The notes below the pieces were generated by a model, which did not search any database, was not told the origin of the DNA, and saw only the letters and a program-made list of their open reading frames with translations. This document shows positions 57,012 through 64,000 of a stretch of 64,000 nt of DNA, piece by piece. Source of the stretch: Paracidovorax wautersii (lineage in GTDB: Bacteria > Pseudomonadota > Gammaproteobacteria > Burkholderiales > Burkholderiaceae_C); assembly GCF_031453675.1 (NCBI RefSeq), contig NZ_JAVIZX010000001.1, forward strand, positions 372,001-436,000. The letters are read 5' to 3'. The number at the start of each line of letters is the position of its first letter. The stretch's first letter is position 1. The translations under genes were made by a program, and so were the position numbers.

Positions 57012-58892
57012 ATGGCCCACGCCCCCACCTGGCTCACCTACGGATTCACCTACCTCGCGGCCGCCGTGATCGCCGTGCCCATCGCCCGCGCGCTGGGGCT
57101 GGGCGCCATCATCGGCTACCTGGCGGCAGGCATCGCCATCGGCCCCTGGGGGCTGGGGCTGGTGAGCAATGTGCAGGACATCCTGCACTTCGCCGAGTTC
57201 GGCGTGGTGCTGATGCTGTTCCTGGTCGGGCTGGAGCTGCAGCCCAGCCGTCTGTGGAGCCTGCGGCGGCCGATCTTCGGCCTGGGCAGCGCGCAGGTAC
57301 TGGGCTGCGCCGCCGTGCTGTGGGCCGCCGCGTGGGCCTGCGGCCTGCCCTGGAACGTGGGCCTGGTGGGCGCGCTGGGGCTGGCGCTGTCGTCCACCGC
57401 CATCGCGCTGCAATCCATCGACGAGCGCAATCTGATGCGCACCGACAGCGGACAGAAGGCGTTTTCCATCCTGCTGTTCCAGGACGTGGCGGCGATTCCC
57501 ATCCTGGCGCTACTGCCGCTGCTGGGCGCCGCAGCCCTGGGCGCCAGTGCACCGCACCACACGCCGGCAGAGATCGCGCTGGAGGCAGCCAAGGTCATCG
57601 GCATGATCGCCGCCATCGTGCTGGGCGGGCGCTGGGCGCTGCGCCCGCTGCTGCGCTGGATCGCCAAGAGCAACACGCCCGAGATCTTCACGGCCGCCTC
57701 GCTGTTCCTCGTCGTCGGCATCGCCATGCTGATGCTGAGCGTGGGCCTGTCGATGGCGCTGGGCGCCTTCCTCGCCGGCGTGCTGCTGGCCGACAGCGAG
57801 TACCGGCGCGAGCTGGAGACCGACATCGAGCCGTTCAAGGGCCTGCTGCTCGGCCTGTTCTTCATTGCCGTGGGCATGAGCATCGACTTCGGGGTGCTCA
57901 TGGCCTCGCCGTGGACCATGCTGGCGCTGCTGGCAGGCTTCCTGGCCGTGAAGGCCGGGGTGATCTATGCGCTGGCGCGCATCACGCGCATGCCCTACCA
58001 GGAGCGCCCGGTGTTCACGCTGCTGCTGGCGCAGGGCGGCGAATTCGCCTTCGTCGTGTTCCAGAGCGGCGCAAGCGCCGGCGCCATTCCCAACGAAACG
58101 GCCTCGCTGCTGATCGGCGCGGTGGCGCTGTCGATGCTGCTGTCGCCCTTGCTGCTGGTGGCCATGGACCGCGTGCTGCTGCCGCGCTACGCCCAGCTCA
58201 AGACGGATGCGCAGCCGCCCGAGGCCGCGCAGGCACACGCCCTGTCCGAGCCCCAGCAGGCGCCGGTCATCATCGCCGGCTTCGGCCGCTACGGGCAGAT
58301 CGTGGCGCGCATGATGCTCGCCCAGGGCGTGCCCGCCACGGTGCTGGACCACAGCGTGGAAATGCTGGAGGTGGCGCACACCTTCGGCTACCGCGTGTTC
58401 TACGGCGACGCCACCCGGCTGGACCTGCTGCGCATCGCCGGGGCCGACCAGGCGCGCGTGCTGGTCGTGGCCGTGGACGACACCGAGCAGTCGCTGAAGA
58501 TCGTGAAGATCGCGCGCAAGCATTTTCCGCAGCTGGAGATCGTCGCGCGCGCACGGGACGTGACGCACTGGAATGCCCTGCGCGACCTGGGCGTGACGCG
58601 CGTGGAGCGCGAGGTGTTCGAATCCAGCCTGAAGACCGCCCGCGCCGTGCTGGAGGTGATGGGCATGCCCGGCGAACAGGCCGAGGCGCTGGCCGACCGC
58701 TTCCGCCACCACAACATCGCCCTGGCCGACCTGATGTACCCGCACCACCAGAACCGCGAGAAGATGATCGCCGTGGCCAAGCAAGGCCGCCAGCAACTGG
58801 TGGAGCAGATGGCCAAGGAACGGCAGGAGCACGCTGCAGCACCAACGCCGCAGGACACGTCCCCAGCAGAGCGAGGCTCCCCCGGCAGTTGA
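57012..58892 (+). CDS. Kef-type (CPA2) monovalent cation:proton antiporter with TrkA-N domain
   Basis: The 626-residue protein has an N-terminal membrane domain of about 12-13 helices (residues 5-385; GYLAAGIAIGPWGLGL, LGLALSSTAIALQ, LAQGGEFAFVVF) and a C-terminal RCK/TrkA-N domain near 415-530 (IIAGFGRYGQIVARML, GDATRLDLL). The order matches KefB/KefC glutathione-gated potassium efflux systems. The C-terminus after about 580 is polar. No kefF/kefG partner gene adjoins. It could also be a potassium/proton exchanger of related type. Confidence 0.93.
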   Translation: MAHAPTWLTYGFTYLAAAVIAVPIARALGLGAIIGYLAAGIAIGPWGLGLVSNVQDILHFAEFGVVLMLFLVGLELQPSRLWSLRRPIFGLGSAQVLGCAAVLWAAAWACGLPWNVGLVGALGLALSSTAIALQSIDERNLMRTDSGQKAFSILLFQDVAAIPILALLPLLGAAALGASAPHHTPAEIALEAAKVIGMIAAIVLGGRWALRPLLRWIAKSNTPEIFTAASLFLVVGIAMLMLSVGLSMALGAFLAGVLLADSEYRRELETDIEPFKGLLLGLFFIAVGMSIDFGVLMASPWTMLALLAGFLAVKAGVIYALARITRMPYQERPVFTLLLAQGGEFAFVVFQSGASAGAIPNETASLLIGAVALSMLLSPLLLVAMDRVLLPRYAQLKTDAQPPEAAQAHALSEPQQAPVIIAGFGRYGQIVARMMLAQGVPATVLDHSVEMLEVAHTFGYRVFYGDATRLDLLRIAGADQARVLVVAVDDTEQSLKIVKIARKHFPQLEIVARARDVTHWNALRDLGVTRVEREVFESSLKTARAVLEVMGMPGEQAEALADRFRHHNIALADLMYPHHQNREKMIAVAKQGRQQLVEQMAKERQEHAAAPTPQDTSPAERGSPGS

Positions 58893-59030
58893 CAGCAGCG
58901 CAGTGAGCGGGCCAGGGGCGCCGCGATGCGAGGCACGGGCCTGCGCAGATCCGACGCCCAGGCCGACTTGCTGAAGACAGGAAGGTGCTGGGGCGGGCGT
59001 CTGCCTGCCGTGGTCCGCTGATGCAGCTTA

Positions 59031-59092
59031 CGGGCCAAAAGCCCCGGATTGCTCTTTCATTAAGCGCAATCAGCTATCTTCTTGATAGCAGC
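59031..59092 (-). repeat. AT-rich dispersed repeat, copy 12
   Basis: Minus-strand order is GCTGCTATCAAGAAGATAGC, TGATTGCGCTTAATGAAAG, a degenerate second half, then CCGGGGCTTTTGG. It starts directly after the stop codon of the Bug-family gene (59093-59095). Confidence 0.7.
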
Positions 59093-60091
59093 TCAATCCA
59101 CGCTCGCGCCCGACTCCTTCACCACCTTGCCCCACTTCACGGCTTCCTTCTGGATGAAGGCGGCGAACTGCTCAGGCGTTTCGCCGGCGGTCTCGGCGCC
59201 CTGCTCGTTGATCTTCTTCTTGATGTCGGGCTGCGCCAGCACCTTGACCAGGGCCTTGTTCAGCTGGGCCACGATGGGCGCGGGCGTGTTGGCCGGCGCA
59301 AACATGCCGAACCACGACGTGGCTTCATAGCCGGGCACGCCGGCTTCGGCGATGGTCGGCACGTCGGGCAGTTCGGGCGAGCGCTTGGCCGTGGTGACGG
59401 CGATGGGGCGCAGCTTGCCCGAGCGCACGTGCTGGATGGCCGAGGGCATGTTGTCGAACATGATGCCGATCTGGTTGCCCAGCAGGTCGGTCACGGCGGG
59501 TGCGCTGCCCTTGTACGGCACGTGCTGCATGTCCACCTTGGCCATGCTTTTGAACAGCTCTCCCGACAGGTGGATGGAGCTGCCGCTGCCCGAGGAACCG
59601 AAGTTCACCTTGCCCGGGTTGGCCTTGGCATAGGCGATCAGCTCCTGCACCGTCTTGTACGGCTGCGACGGGTTGGCCACCAGCAGGTTGGGCACGTTCG
59701 CCACGCGCGTCAGGGGCGCGAAGTCCTTGATCGGATCGAACGGCATCTTCTTGTAGAGCGCCGCGTTGATGGCGTGCGTGCCCACCGTGCCCATGAACAG
59801 CGTGTAGCCGTCGGCAGGCGCGCGCGCAGCCATCTGACCGCCGATGTTGCCGCCGGCGCCGGCACGGTTGTCCACCACCACCGACTGGCCCAGCTCTGTG
59901 GTCAGGCCCTGGGCGATCACGCGCGCCAGGATGTCGGTGGTGCCACCGGCCGCGAACGGCACGATGATGGTGATGATCTTGTTGGGGTAAGCCTGCTGCG
60001 CGAAGGCGGCTGCGGGGACGATGGCGCCAGCGGTGGCGGCCAGGGCGGCGGCCAGAACGGTGCGGCGGGTATTGAAGCGGAATGCGGACAT
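59093..60091 (-). CDS. Bug-family tripartite tricarboxylate receptor protein
   Basis: The 332-residue periplasmic binding protein has an Arg-Arg signal peptide (FNTRRTVLAAALAATAGA) ending near AAFAQ. Its mature part shows YPNKIITIIVPFAAGGTTDILARV, VVDNRAGAGGNIGGQMAA and MPFDPIKDFAPLTRV, standard Bug motifs. It lies with an AtoE-type transporter, SDR and isomerase-like genes, so its ligand may be a short or aromatic-derived acid. No TctAB genes are seen. Its stop codon abuts a dispersed repeat. Confidence 0.92.
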   Translation of the reverse strand: MSAFRFNTRRTVLAAALAATAGAIVPAAAFAQQAYPNKIITIIVPFAAGGTTDILARVIAQGLTTELGQSVVVDNRAGAGGNIGGQMAARAPADGYTLFMGTVGTHAINAALYKKMPFDPIKDFAPLTRVANVPNLLVANPSQPYKTVQELIAYAKANPGKVNFGSSGSGSSIHLSGELFKSMAKVDMQHVPYKGSAPAVTDLLGNQIGIMFDNMPSAIQHVRSGKLRPIAVTTAKRSPELPDVPTIAEAGVPGYEATSWFGMFAPANTPAPIVAQLNKALVKVLAQPDIKKKINEQGAETAGETPEQFAAFIQKEAVKWGKVVKESGASVD

Positions 60092-60202
60092 GTCGTTGTT
60101 TCCTCGGATCTCTTGTAGATGAAAAACCTGGCGGGTGCTATGCCCGCCAGAAGGGGCTCGGGGTAGCTGCGGAGCAGCGCGGTGGCTGGATGCGTGCTTG
60201 GC

Positions 60203-60487
60203 TTATTCCTGCACGATGGACGACGGGTGGTTGGCCAGCGGCGTGACCTTGATCTGCATGTACGGGAAGAGCGGCAGGCCGCTCAGCAGGGTGTGCAGCT
60301 CGTCGTTGCTGGCCACGTCGAAGATGCTGACGTTGGCGTATTCGCCCACCACGCGCCACAGGTGGCGCCACTTGCCGTCGCGCTGCAGCTGCTGCGAATA
60401 CGCCTTCTCCTTGGCCTTGATCTCGTCCACCACGTCGGGGGCCAGCGTGGGCGGGATCTGCACGATCATTTCAGCCATGAACAGCAT
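60203..60487 (-). CDS. Muconolactone isomerase-like protein
   Basis: The 94-residue protein matches muconolactone delta-isomerase (CatC): MIVQIPPTLAPDVVDEIKAKE at the start, the WRHLWRVVGEYANVSIFDV core and LSGLPLFPYMQIKVTPLANHP at the end (each a family segment). CatC converts muconolactone to 3-oxoadipate enol-lactone in catechol breakdown. No catA or catB lies here, so it could serve a related lactone. AAGGAG precedes ATG 60487. Operon partners are the Bug receptor and AtoE-type gene. Confidence 0.85.
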   Translation of the reverse strand: MLFMAEMIVQIPPTLAPDVVDEIKAKEKAYSQQLQRDGKWRHLWRVVGEYANVSIFDVASNDELHTLLSGLPLFPYMQIKVTPLANHPSSIVQE

Positions 60488-60529
60488 GGAGTTCTCCTTG
60501 AAAAGAGGATGGGGAAAAGGGAACGGGAA

Positions 60530-61864
60530 TCACAGGTGCGGCCAGACCAGCATGGTCACGGCGTAGATGGCGCCCACCAGGAGCATCGACACCACTGTGT
60601 AGCCCATGATGTCCTTGAGCTTGAGCTTGGACAGGGCCAGCGCCGGCAGGATCCAGAAGGGCTGCACGAGGTCGTTCCAGCCGTTGCCCAGCATCACCGA
60701 CATGGCCGTCTGCGCCTGCGATGCGCCCAGCGTGGTGGCCGCGTTGATCATGAAGGGACCCTGCAGCACCCAGTGGCCGCCGCCCGAGGGCGCGAAGAAG
60801 TTGATGACGAACGAGCTGATCAGGCCCCACAGCGGCAGCGTGTCGACGGTGGACACGCTCACGAACACATGGGCGATGGACTCCACCAGCCCCGAGCCAT
60901 GCATGATGGCCATGATGCCGGCGTAGAACGGGAACTGCAGAATGATCCCGCCGATGGTCTTCACGCCTTCGTTGACCTTCTCCACGTAAGCCATGGGGGT
61001 GCCCAGCAACAGCACGCCCAGGAACAGGATGAAGAAGTTGATCATGTTCAGATCGAGGTTGCCGCCTTGGATGAAGTGGATGGCCACATACGCCATGCCG
61101 CACAGGCCGATCAGCAGGCTCAGCACGCGGCTGTGGTTCAGGCGCCAGGCCAGCGTCTTCTCGTCGCCCATCACGCTCTCGGCGCTGGCGGGCTTGGCGT
61201 CGACCACGGTGGCCGGGTCCAGCTCGACGACCTTCTCGCCCTGCTTCGGGTGCATGGTGGCGTTGAGCAGCGGCAGCGCGATCAGCACGGCCAGGCTGGT
61301 CAGCAGGATGGGCGCGGAGAAGATGGTCTGCGTGAGCGGAATCAGCCCCATCGTGCTTTCAAAGGCATGGCCCTTGGTGGAGATGAGCACCGGAATCGTG
61401 GCGGAGAAGCCCAGGCTGTACATGGTGAAGCCCGTGTAGGCCGCCGCGATGATCAGCGGGTAGTGCACGCCCTTGACCTTGAGCGCCAGCTTGCGCGCCA
61501 TGATGCCGCCAATCACCAGGCCGAAGCCCCAGTTGAGGTAGCTGCCCACGCAGCCCACCAGCGTGGCCACGATGATCGCCTGGCGCGGCGTGTGCACATA
61601 GGTGGTGATGCGGTTGAGAAACCGGTCCACGATGGGCGCAGCCGCCAGCACATAGCCCATCACCAGGATCACCGCCATCTGCGTGGTGAAGGCCAGCAGG
61701 CTCCAGAAGCCCTTGCCCCAGTCCTGCACCACGTCGTTGATCGGACGGCTTTCCACACCGAAGGCCAGCGCCATGGTGAGCAGCGTGAGCATGATCGCGA
61801 AGACGAACGGATCGGGCAGATAGCGCCGCATCAGCTCGGTGAAAAAGGCGGTGATTTTCGACAT
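60530..61864 (-). CDS. AtoE-type short-chain fatty acid transporter
   Basis: The 444-residue inner-membrane protein belongs to the AtoE/TIGR00366 family: LMRRYLPDPFVFAIMLTLL at the start, many helices (about 11-12) and SSFVINFFAPSGGGHWVLQG in the C-terminal half. AtoE takes up short-chain fatty acids such as acetoacetate or butyrate. The frame stays open to 62017, but ATG 61864 gives the family start. It lies between the isomerase-like gene and the SDR gene on the same strand; the set may import and process one acid. Confidence 0.92.
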   Translation of the reverse strand: MSKITAFFTELMRRYLPDPFVFAIMLTLLTMALAFGVESRPINDVVQDWGKGFWSLLAFTTQMAVILVMGYVLAAAPIVDRFLNRITTYVHTPRQAIIVATLVGCVGSYLNWGFGLVIGGIMARKLALKVKGVHYPLIIAAAYTGFTMYSLGFSATIPVLISTKGHAFESTMGLIPLTQTIFSAPILLTSLAVLIALPLLNATMHPKQGEKVVELDPATVVDAKPASAESVMGDEKTLAWRLNHSRVLSLLIGLCGMAYVAIHFIQGGNLDLNMINFFILFLGVLLLGTPMAYVEKVNEGVKTIGGIILQFPFYAGIMAIMHGSGLVESIAHVFVSVSTVDTLPLWGLISSFVINFFAPSGGGHWVLQGPFMINAATTLGASQAQTAMSVMLGNGWNDLVQPFWILPALALSKLKLKDIMGYTVVSMLLVGAIYAVTMLVWPHL

Positions 61865-62020
61865 GGAAGAACTCGTCTCGCTGTTATGGGATGAATGAGA
61901 GAAGAAGAGGAATCGATTCAGTGGTGCAGCCTCTGAAACCGTCTCGGCATGGCCGATCAGAAGGCCGCGGAGCAGGCCACGCCAGCAGACGCCGTGGAAC
62001 GGGCTTCGCCCGGCCACCGG

Positions 62021-62095
62021 CGTCGTCCCCCTTCCCGGATCGCGCAGCGAGCCGAGAGAAGCGGGAAGGCGCGCAGCGCCTCAGGGGGTTGTTCA
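62021..62095 (-). repeat. GC-rich 3'-end hairpin repeat, copy B
   Basis: On the minus strand, TGAACAACCCCCTGAG is followed by a GGCGC-TGC-GCGCC hairpin, TTCCCGC, CTCTCGGC and a distal GGGGGACGA. The right end contains the SDR stop codon. It matches copy A (24048-24120) in order and spacing and lies likewise at the end of a minus-strand gene. Confidence 0.65.
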
Positions 62096-62821
62096 CACAC
62101 CGGCTACGCCAACGGTCATGCCGCCGCAGACGTAGAGCACCTGGCCGGTGACGAAGCCGCTGCGCGCATCCAGCAGGTACGACACGGCATGCGCCACGTC
62201 GTCAGGCGTGCCCACGCGCTTGACCGGCACGGATTCGATGATGGCCTGCGTGCGCGGCGCATCGGGGGGGTTGGCGCGGTCGAACAGCTCGGTGCGGATG
62301 GGCCCGGGACCGATGGCGTTGGCCGTGATGCCGTGGCGGCCCAGCTCCAGCGCCCACACACGGGTCATGCCGATCAGGCCGGCCTTGGTGGCCGAATACG
62401 CGGTGCGCAGTTCCTTGCCCAGGGCCGCGCGGGACGACATGTTCACGATGCGGCCGAAGCCCGCTGCCTGCATGCCCGGCAGCAGCGCCTGCATGCACTG
62501 CAGGCTGCAGCGCAGGTTCAGCGCCACGGCCAGATCGAACTGCTCCAGCGTCTGTTCGGCCGCCTCGGCCGGCACCACGATGCCCACGTTGTTCACCAGG
62601 CGGGTGATGGGGCCGCCGGCCAGCGCTTCCTGCAGGGCGCGGGCAGTGTCCTCCACATCGGACAGGTCGGCCTGGATGCCGCCGGGCACATGGCCCACGG
62701 TGCGGTCGATGATGACGGGCTCGTAGCCGTCGGCGCGGCAGCGCTCGGCCGTGGAGGCACCGATGCCGGCGCCGCCGCCGGTGATGAGAACGCGTTCGCG
62801 CGCAGACGCGGTGGTGGTCAT
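62093..62821 (-). CDS. Short-chain dehydrogenase/reductase (SDR)
   Basis: The 242-residue classical SDR has the cofactor loop TGGGAGIGAST, the NNVG motif (LVNNVGIV), the catalytic Ser in NMSSRAA and YSATKAG (Tyr-x3-Lys), and the C-terminal GPIRTEL turn. It should reduce or oxidise a hydroxy/keto compound with NAD(P). ATG 62821 is the standard start. It lies in a run with an AtoE-type transporter, YciI-like protein and cyclase, which suggests a catabolic role. Substrate is unknown. Confidence 0.93.
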   Translation of the reverse strand: MTTTASARERVLITGGGAGIGASTAERCRADGYEPVIIDRTVGHVPGGIQADLSDVEDTARALQEALAGGPITRLVNNVGIVVPAEAAEQTLEQFDLAVALNLRCSLQCMQALLPGMQAAGFGRIVNMSSRAALGKELRTAYSATKAGLIGMTRVWALELGRHGITANAIGPGPIRTELFDRANPPDAPRTQAIIESVPVKRVGTPDDVAHAVSYLLDARSGFVTGQVLYVCGGMTVGVAGV

Positions 62822-62867
62822 GGAAGGTCTCTTTCTTGGTTCTTCAGGAAGGTAGGGCGCAGACCGC

Positions 62868-63164
62868 TCAGAGGAAGCACTGGCCGCCGACATAGGCCTT
62901 GCGCCAGCGGGTAAGCGTCACGCGAGCGAACAGGCCCGCGGTGTGGAACGGGTCGGATTCGATGAAGCGCTGCGCCTCTTCGCGCGAGTCCAGCGCCACC
63001 ACGTACAGACCGCCGCCCAGGTCGGTACCGTCGTCGGCCAGCTTGGCGCCGCAGGCCAGCAGCAGCGCCTTGTGCTGGTCCAGAAACTCCAGGTGCGCGG
63101 CGCGCGTGGCCTGGCGCACGTGCTGGTGTCCGGGCTTGTCGAAGGTTTCGATGATGAAAGGCAC
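62868..63164 (-). CDS. YciI-like protein
   Basis: The 98-residue protein matches the YCII family, a ferredoxin-like fold related to muconolactone isomerase: PFIIETFDKPGH at the start, RAAHLEFLDQHKALLLACG, GGGLYVVALDSREEAQRFIESDPF and LFARVTLTRW. The Asp-His pair seen in some YciI enzymes is present (HLEFLDQH). GTG 63164 with GGGAG upstream is preferred over GTG 63182. It lies between the SDR and cyclase genes; a role as an isomerase or dehalogenase-type enzyme in the same pathway is possible. Confidence 0.85.
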   Translation of the reverse strand: MPFIIETFDKPGHQHVRQATRAAHLEFLDQHKALLLACGAKLADDGTDLGGGLYVVALDSREEAQRFIESDPFHTAGLFARVTLTRWRKAYVGGQCFL

Positions 63165-63271
63165 AGCAGTCTCCCGGCGCACGCAAAAGCGGCACCTAAC
63201 GAACGCCGCTTGCGCGGCGGATGGAATGGATTCCCTGCGGTGCGCACCGCAGGAACGGGGTGACGGACGGC

Positions 63272-64000
63272 CTACACGGTGGCAACCGGCGTCACGGGTG
63301 AGGCGATGGCCCCGGGCAGATTCAACGGCGGCGCCGTCAGCAAGAAACGGTAGCGGCTGCGTTCACGCAGCCAGGCGGCCAGCGGCGTCAGATGCCACAG
63401 TTCACCCAGGTGCACGCCCAGCTTGAACAGGCAGTGCTCGTGCAGCGGCAGCGCGGCGCAGCACGCGGCAGCACCGGCTTTGGCGGGAAAGGCCTCCACC
63501 GCATAGTTGTCGGCGGCGATGGCGGCCAGCTGACTGTCGGTGATCCACTGCAGCAACTTCTCGTCGCGCCCGTCCAGCACCGCGCAGCTGCCCGCCAGCA
63601 CGGCCGGGTCCGGGTGCTTGCGCATGCCCAGCACCACGTCGGCAAAGCCGGTGTGCAGGCAGACGATGTCGCCCGGCTCCACGGCCACGCGGTCGGCGTC
63701 CAGCACGCGCATCAGCGTGTCGTAGCCCACCACCGTGCGGGCATCGCCCAGGTGCGCGCGCAGATCGACCATCACGCCGCGGCCCTGCACGCCCGTGCGG
63801 GCCATGCCTTCGATGCCCAGCGCATGCGCAGCCGAAGTGCTGACCGCAGCGCCCGGCGCGGCGGGCACGCCGGCATCGCACACATCGCTGGGGCCGACCA
63901 CATCGCGGCCGGCGGCGTAGCCGTTGTAGTACAGCGCTTCCGGCAGGCCGTCGCCATTGGCGTCGAACATCGAGCCCGCATGCGCGAGGCCATCCCACTG
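63272..64000 (-). CDS. Cyclase-family protein (kynurenine formamidase-like), 3' part
   Basis: The frame is open to the right edge, so the 5' end lies outside. At least 242 residues are present, with WDGLAHAGSMFDANGDGLPE near the left limit (a metal-site His and Gly), GVMVDLRAHLG, GDIVCLHTGF, AIAADNYAVEAFP and a C-terminal HEHCLFKLGVHLGELW. These are marks of the cyclase/kynurenine formamidase-like family, which are metal hydrolases. The C-terminal segment LLTAPPLNLPGAIASPVTPV is usual for this family. It is the upstream member of the YciI-SDR-AtoE run. Confidence 0.88.
   Translation of the reverse strand, partial: QWDGLAHAGSMFDANGDGLPEALYYNGYAAGRDVVGPSDVCDAGVPAAPGAAVSTSAAHALGIEGMARTGVQGRGVMVDLRAHLGDARTVVGYDTLMRVLDADRVAVEPGDIVCLHTGFADVVLGMRKHPDPAVLAGSCAVLDGRDEKLLQWITDSQLAAIAADNYAVEAFPAKAGAAACCAALPLHEHCLFKLGVHLGELWHLTPLAAWLRERSRYRFLLTAPPLNLPGAIASPVTPVATV

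Noticed and set aside
1-64000. CRISPR arrays, tRNA or rRNA genes, prophage or IS elements
   Set aside because: No regularly spaced direct repeats, cloverleaf-like sequences, transposase or integrase reading frames were found by eye.

Overview
The window reads as ordinary chromosome of a high-GC betaproteobacterium of the family Comamonadaceae, most likely Acidovorax or a close relative. The basis is protein-level resemblance, the layout of the cytochrome oxidase cluster (including a 34-residue assembly peptide and DUF2970/DUF2909 proteins), several Bug-type tripartite tricarboxylate receptors, and two families of short intergenic repeats. No rRNA, tRNA, CRISPR array, prophage or insertion sequence was seen. 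Both edges cut genes: panB on the left and a cyclase-family gene on the right.

Region 1 (1-12.3 kb) is mainly housekeeping: panB-panC (pantothenate), gpsA, secB, grxC, a membrane-anchored rhodanese, gpmA, ctpA and moeB. A signalling group follows, made of an orphan receiver, a LuxR-type response regulator and a CHASE3 histidine kinase. Next come four small stress-type genes (DUF1328, YqjD/DUF883-like, ferritin-like, BON lipoprotein). Region 2 (12.3-21.1 kb) holds a zinc-ribbon metallopeptidase, two transglutaminase-like proteins and a circularly permuted ATP-grasp/alpha-E fusion, a predicted peptide ligation/cleavage system. Two of its four genes carry a frameshift. Region 3 (21.2-32.2 kb) has coaD, rsmD, an M16 peptidase pair, ftsY, a thiolase with a divergent TetR regulator, small conserved genes, an EamA exporter and an Lrp-type regulator.

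Region 4 (32.2-40.2 kb) has a Bug receptor, a 2-hydroxyacid dehydrogenase and an enolase-superfamily enzyme beside a divergent GntR regulator. It is followed by rpoH preceded by a perfect CIRCE operator, another Bug receptor, and an FNR-like regulator beside a small NAD-binding protein with an FNR-like box. Region 5 (40.2-52 kb) has a PAS-GGDEF-EAL protein and the aa3 cytochrome c oxidase cluster: ctaC, ctaD, small assembly peptide, ctaG, DUF2970, ctaE, SURF1, a thioredoxin-fold protein, ctaA, ctaB and SCO. Region 6 (52.5-64 kb) has a frameshifted BioC-like methyltransferase, comF, trmL, a MaoC hydratase, a ParA-like ATPase, a LysE exporter and a Kef-type antiporter. It ends in a catabolic-looking run on the minus strand: Bug receptor, muconolactone-isomerase-like protein, AtoE-type transporter, SDR, YciI-like protein and cyclase.

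The most notable non-gene signals are: (i) an AT-rich dispersed repeat of about 55 bp, with 12 recognisable copies, two of which encode signal peptides in the same reading frame and others of which supply a start region or stop codons; (ii) a GC-rich hairpin repeat directly after two stop codons; (iii) the CIRCE element in front of rpoH; (iv) a TAGG-N6-CCTA palindrome at two loci; and (v) three frameshifted genes.
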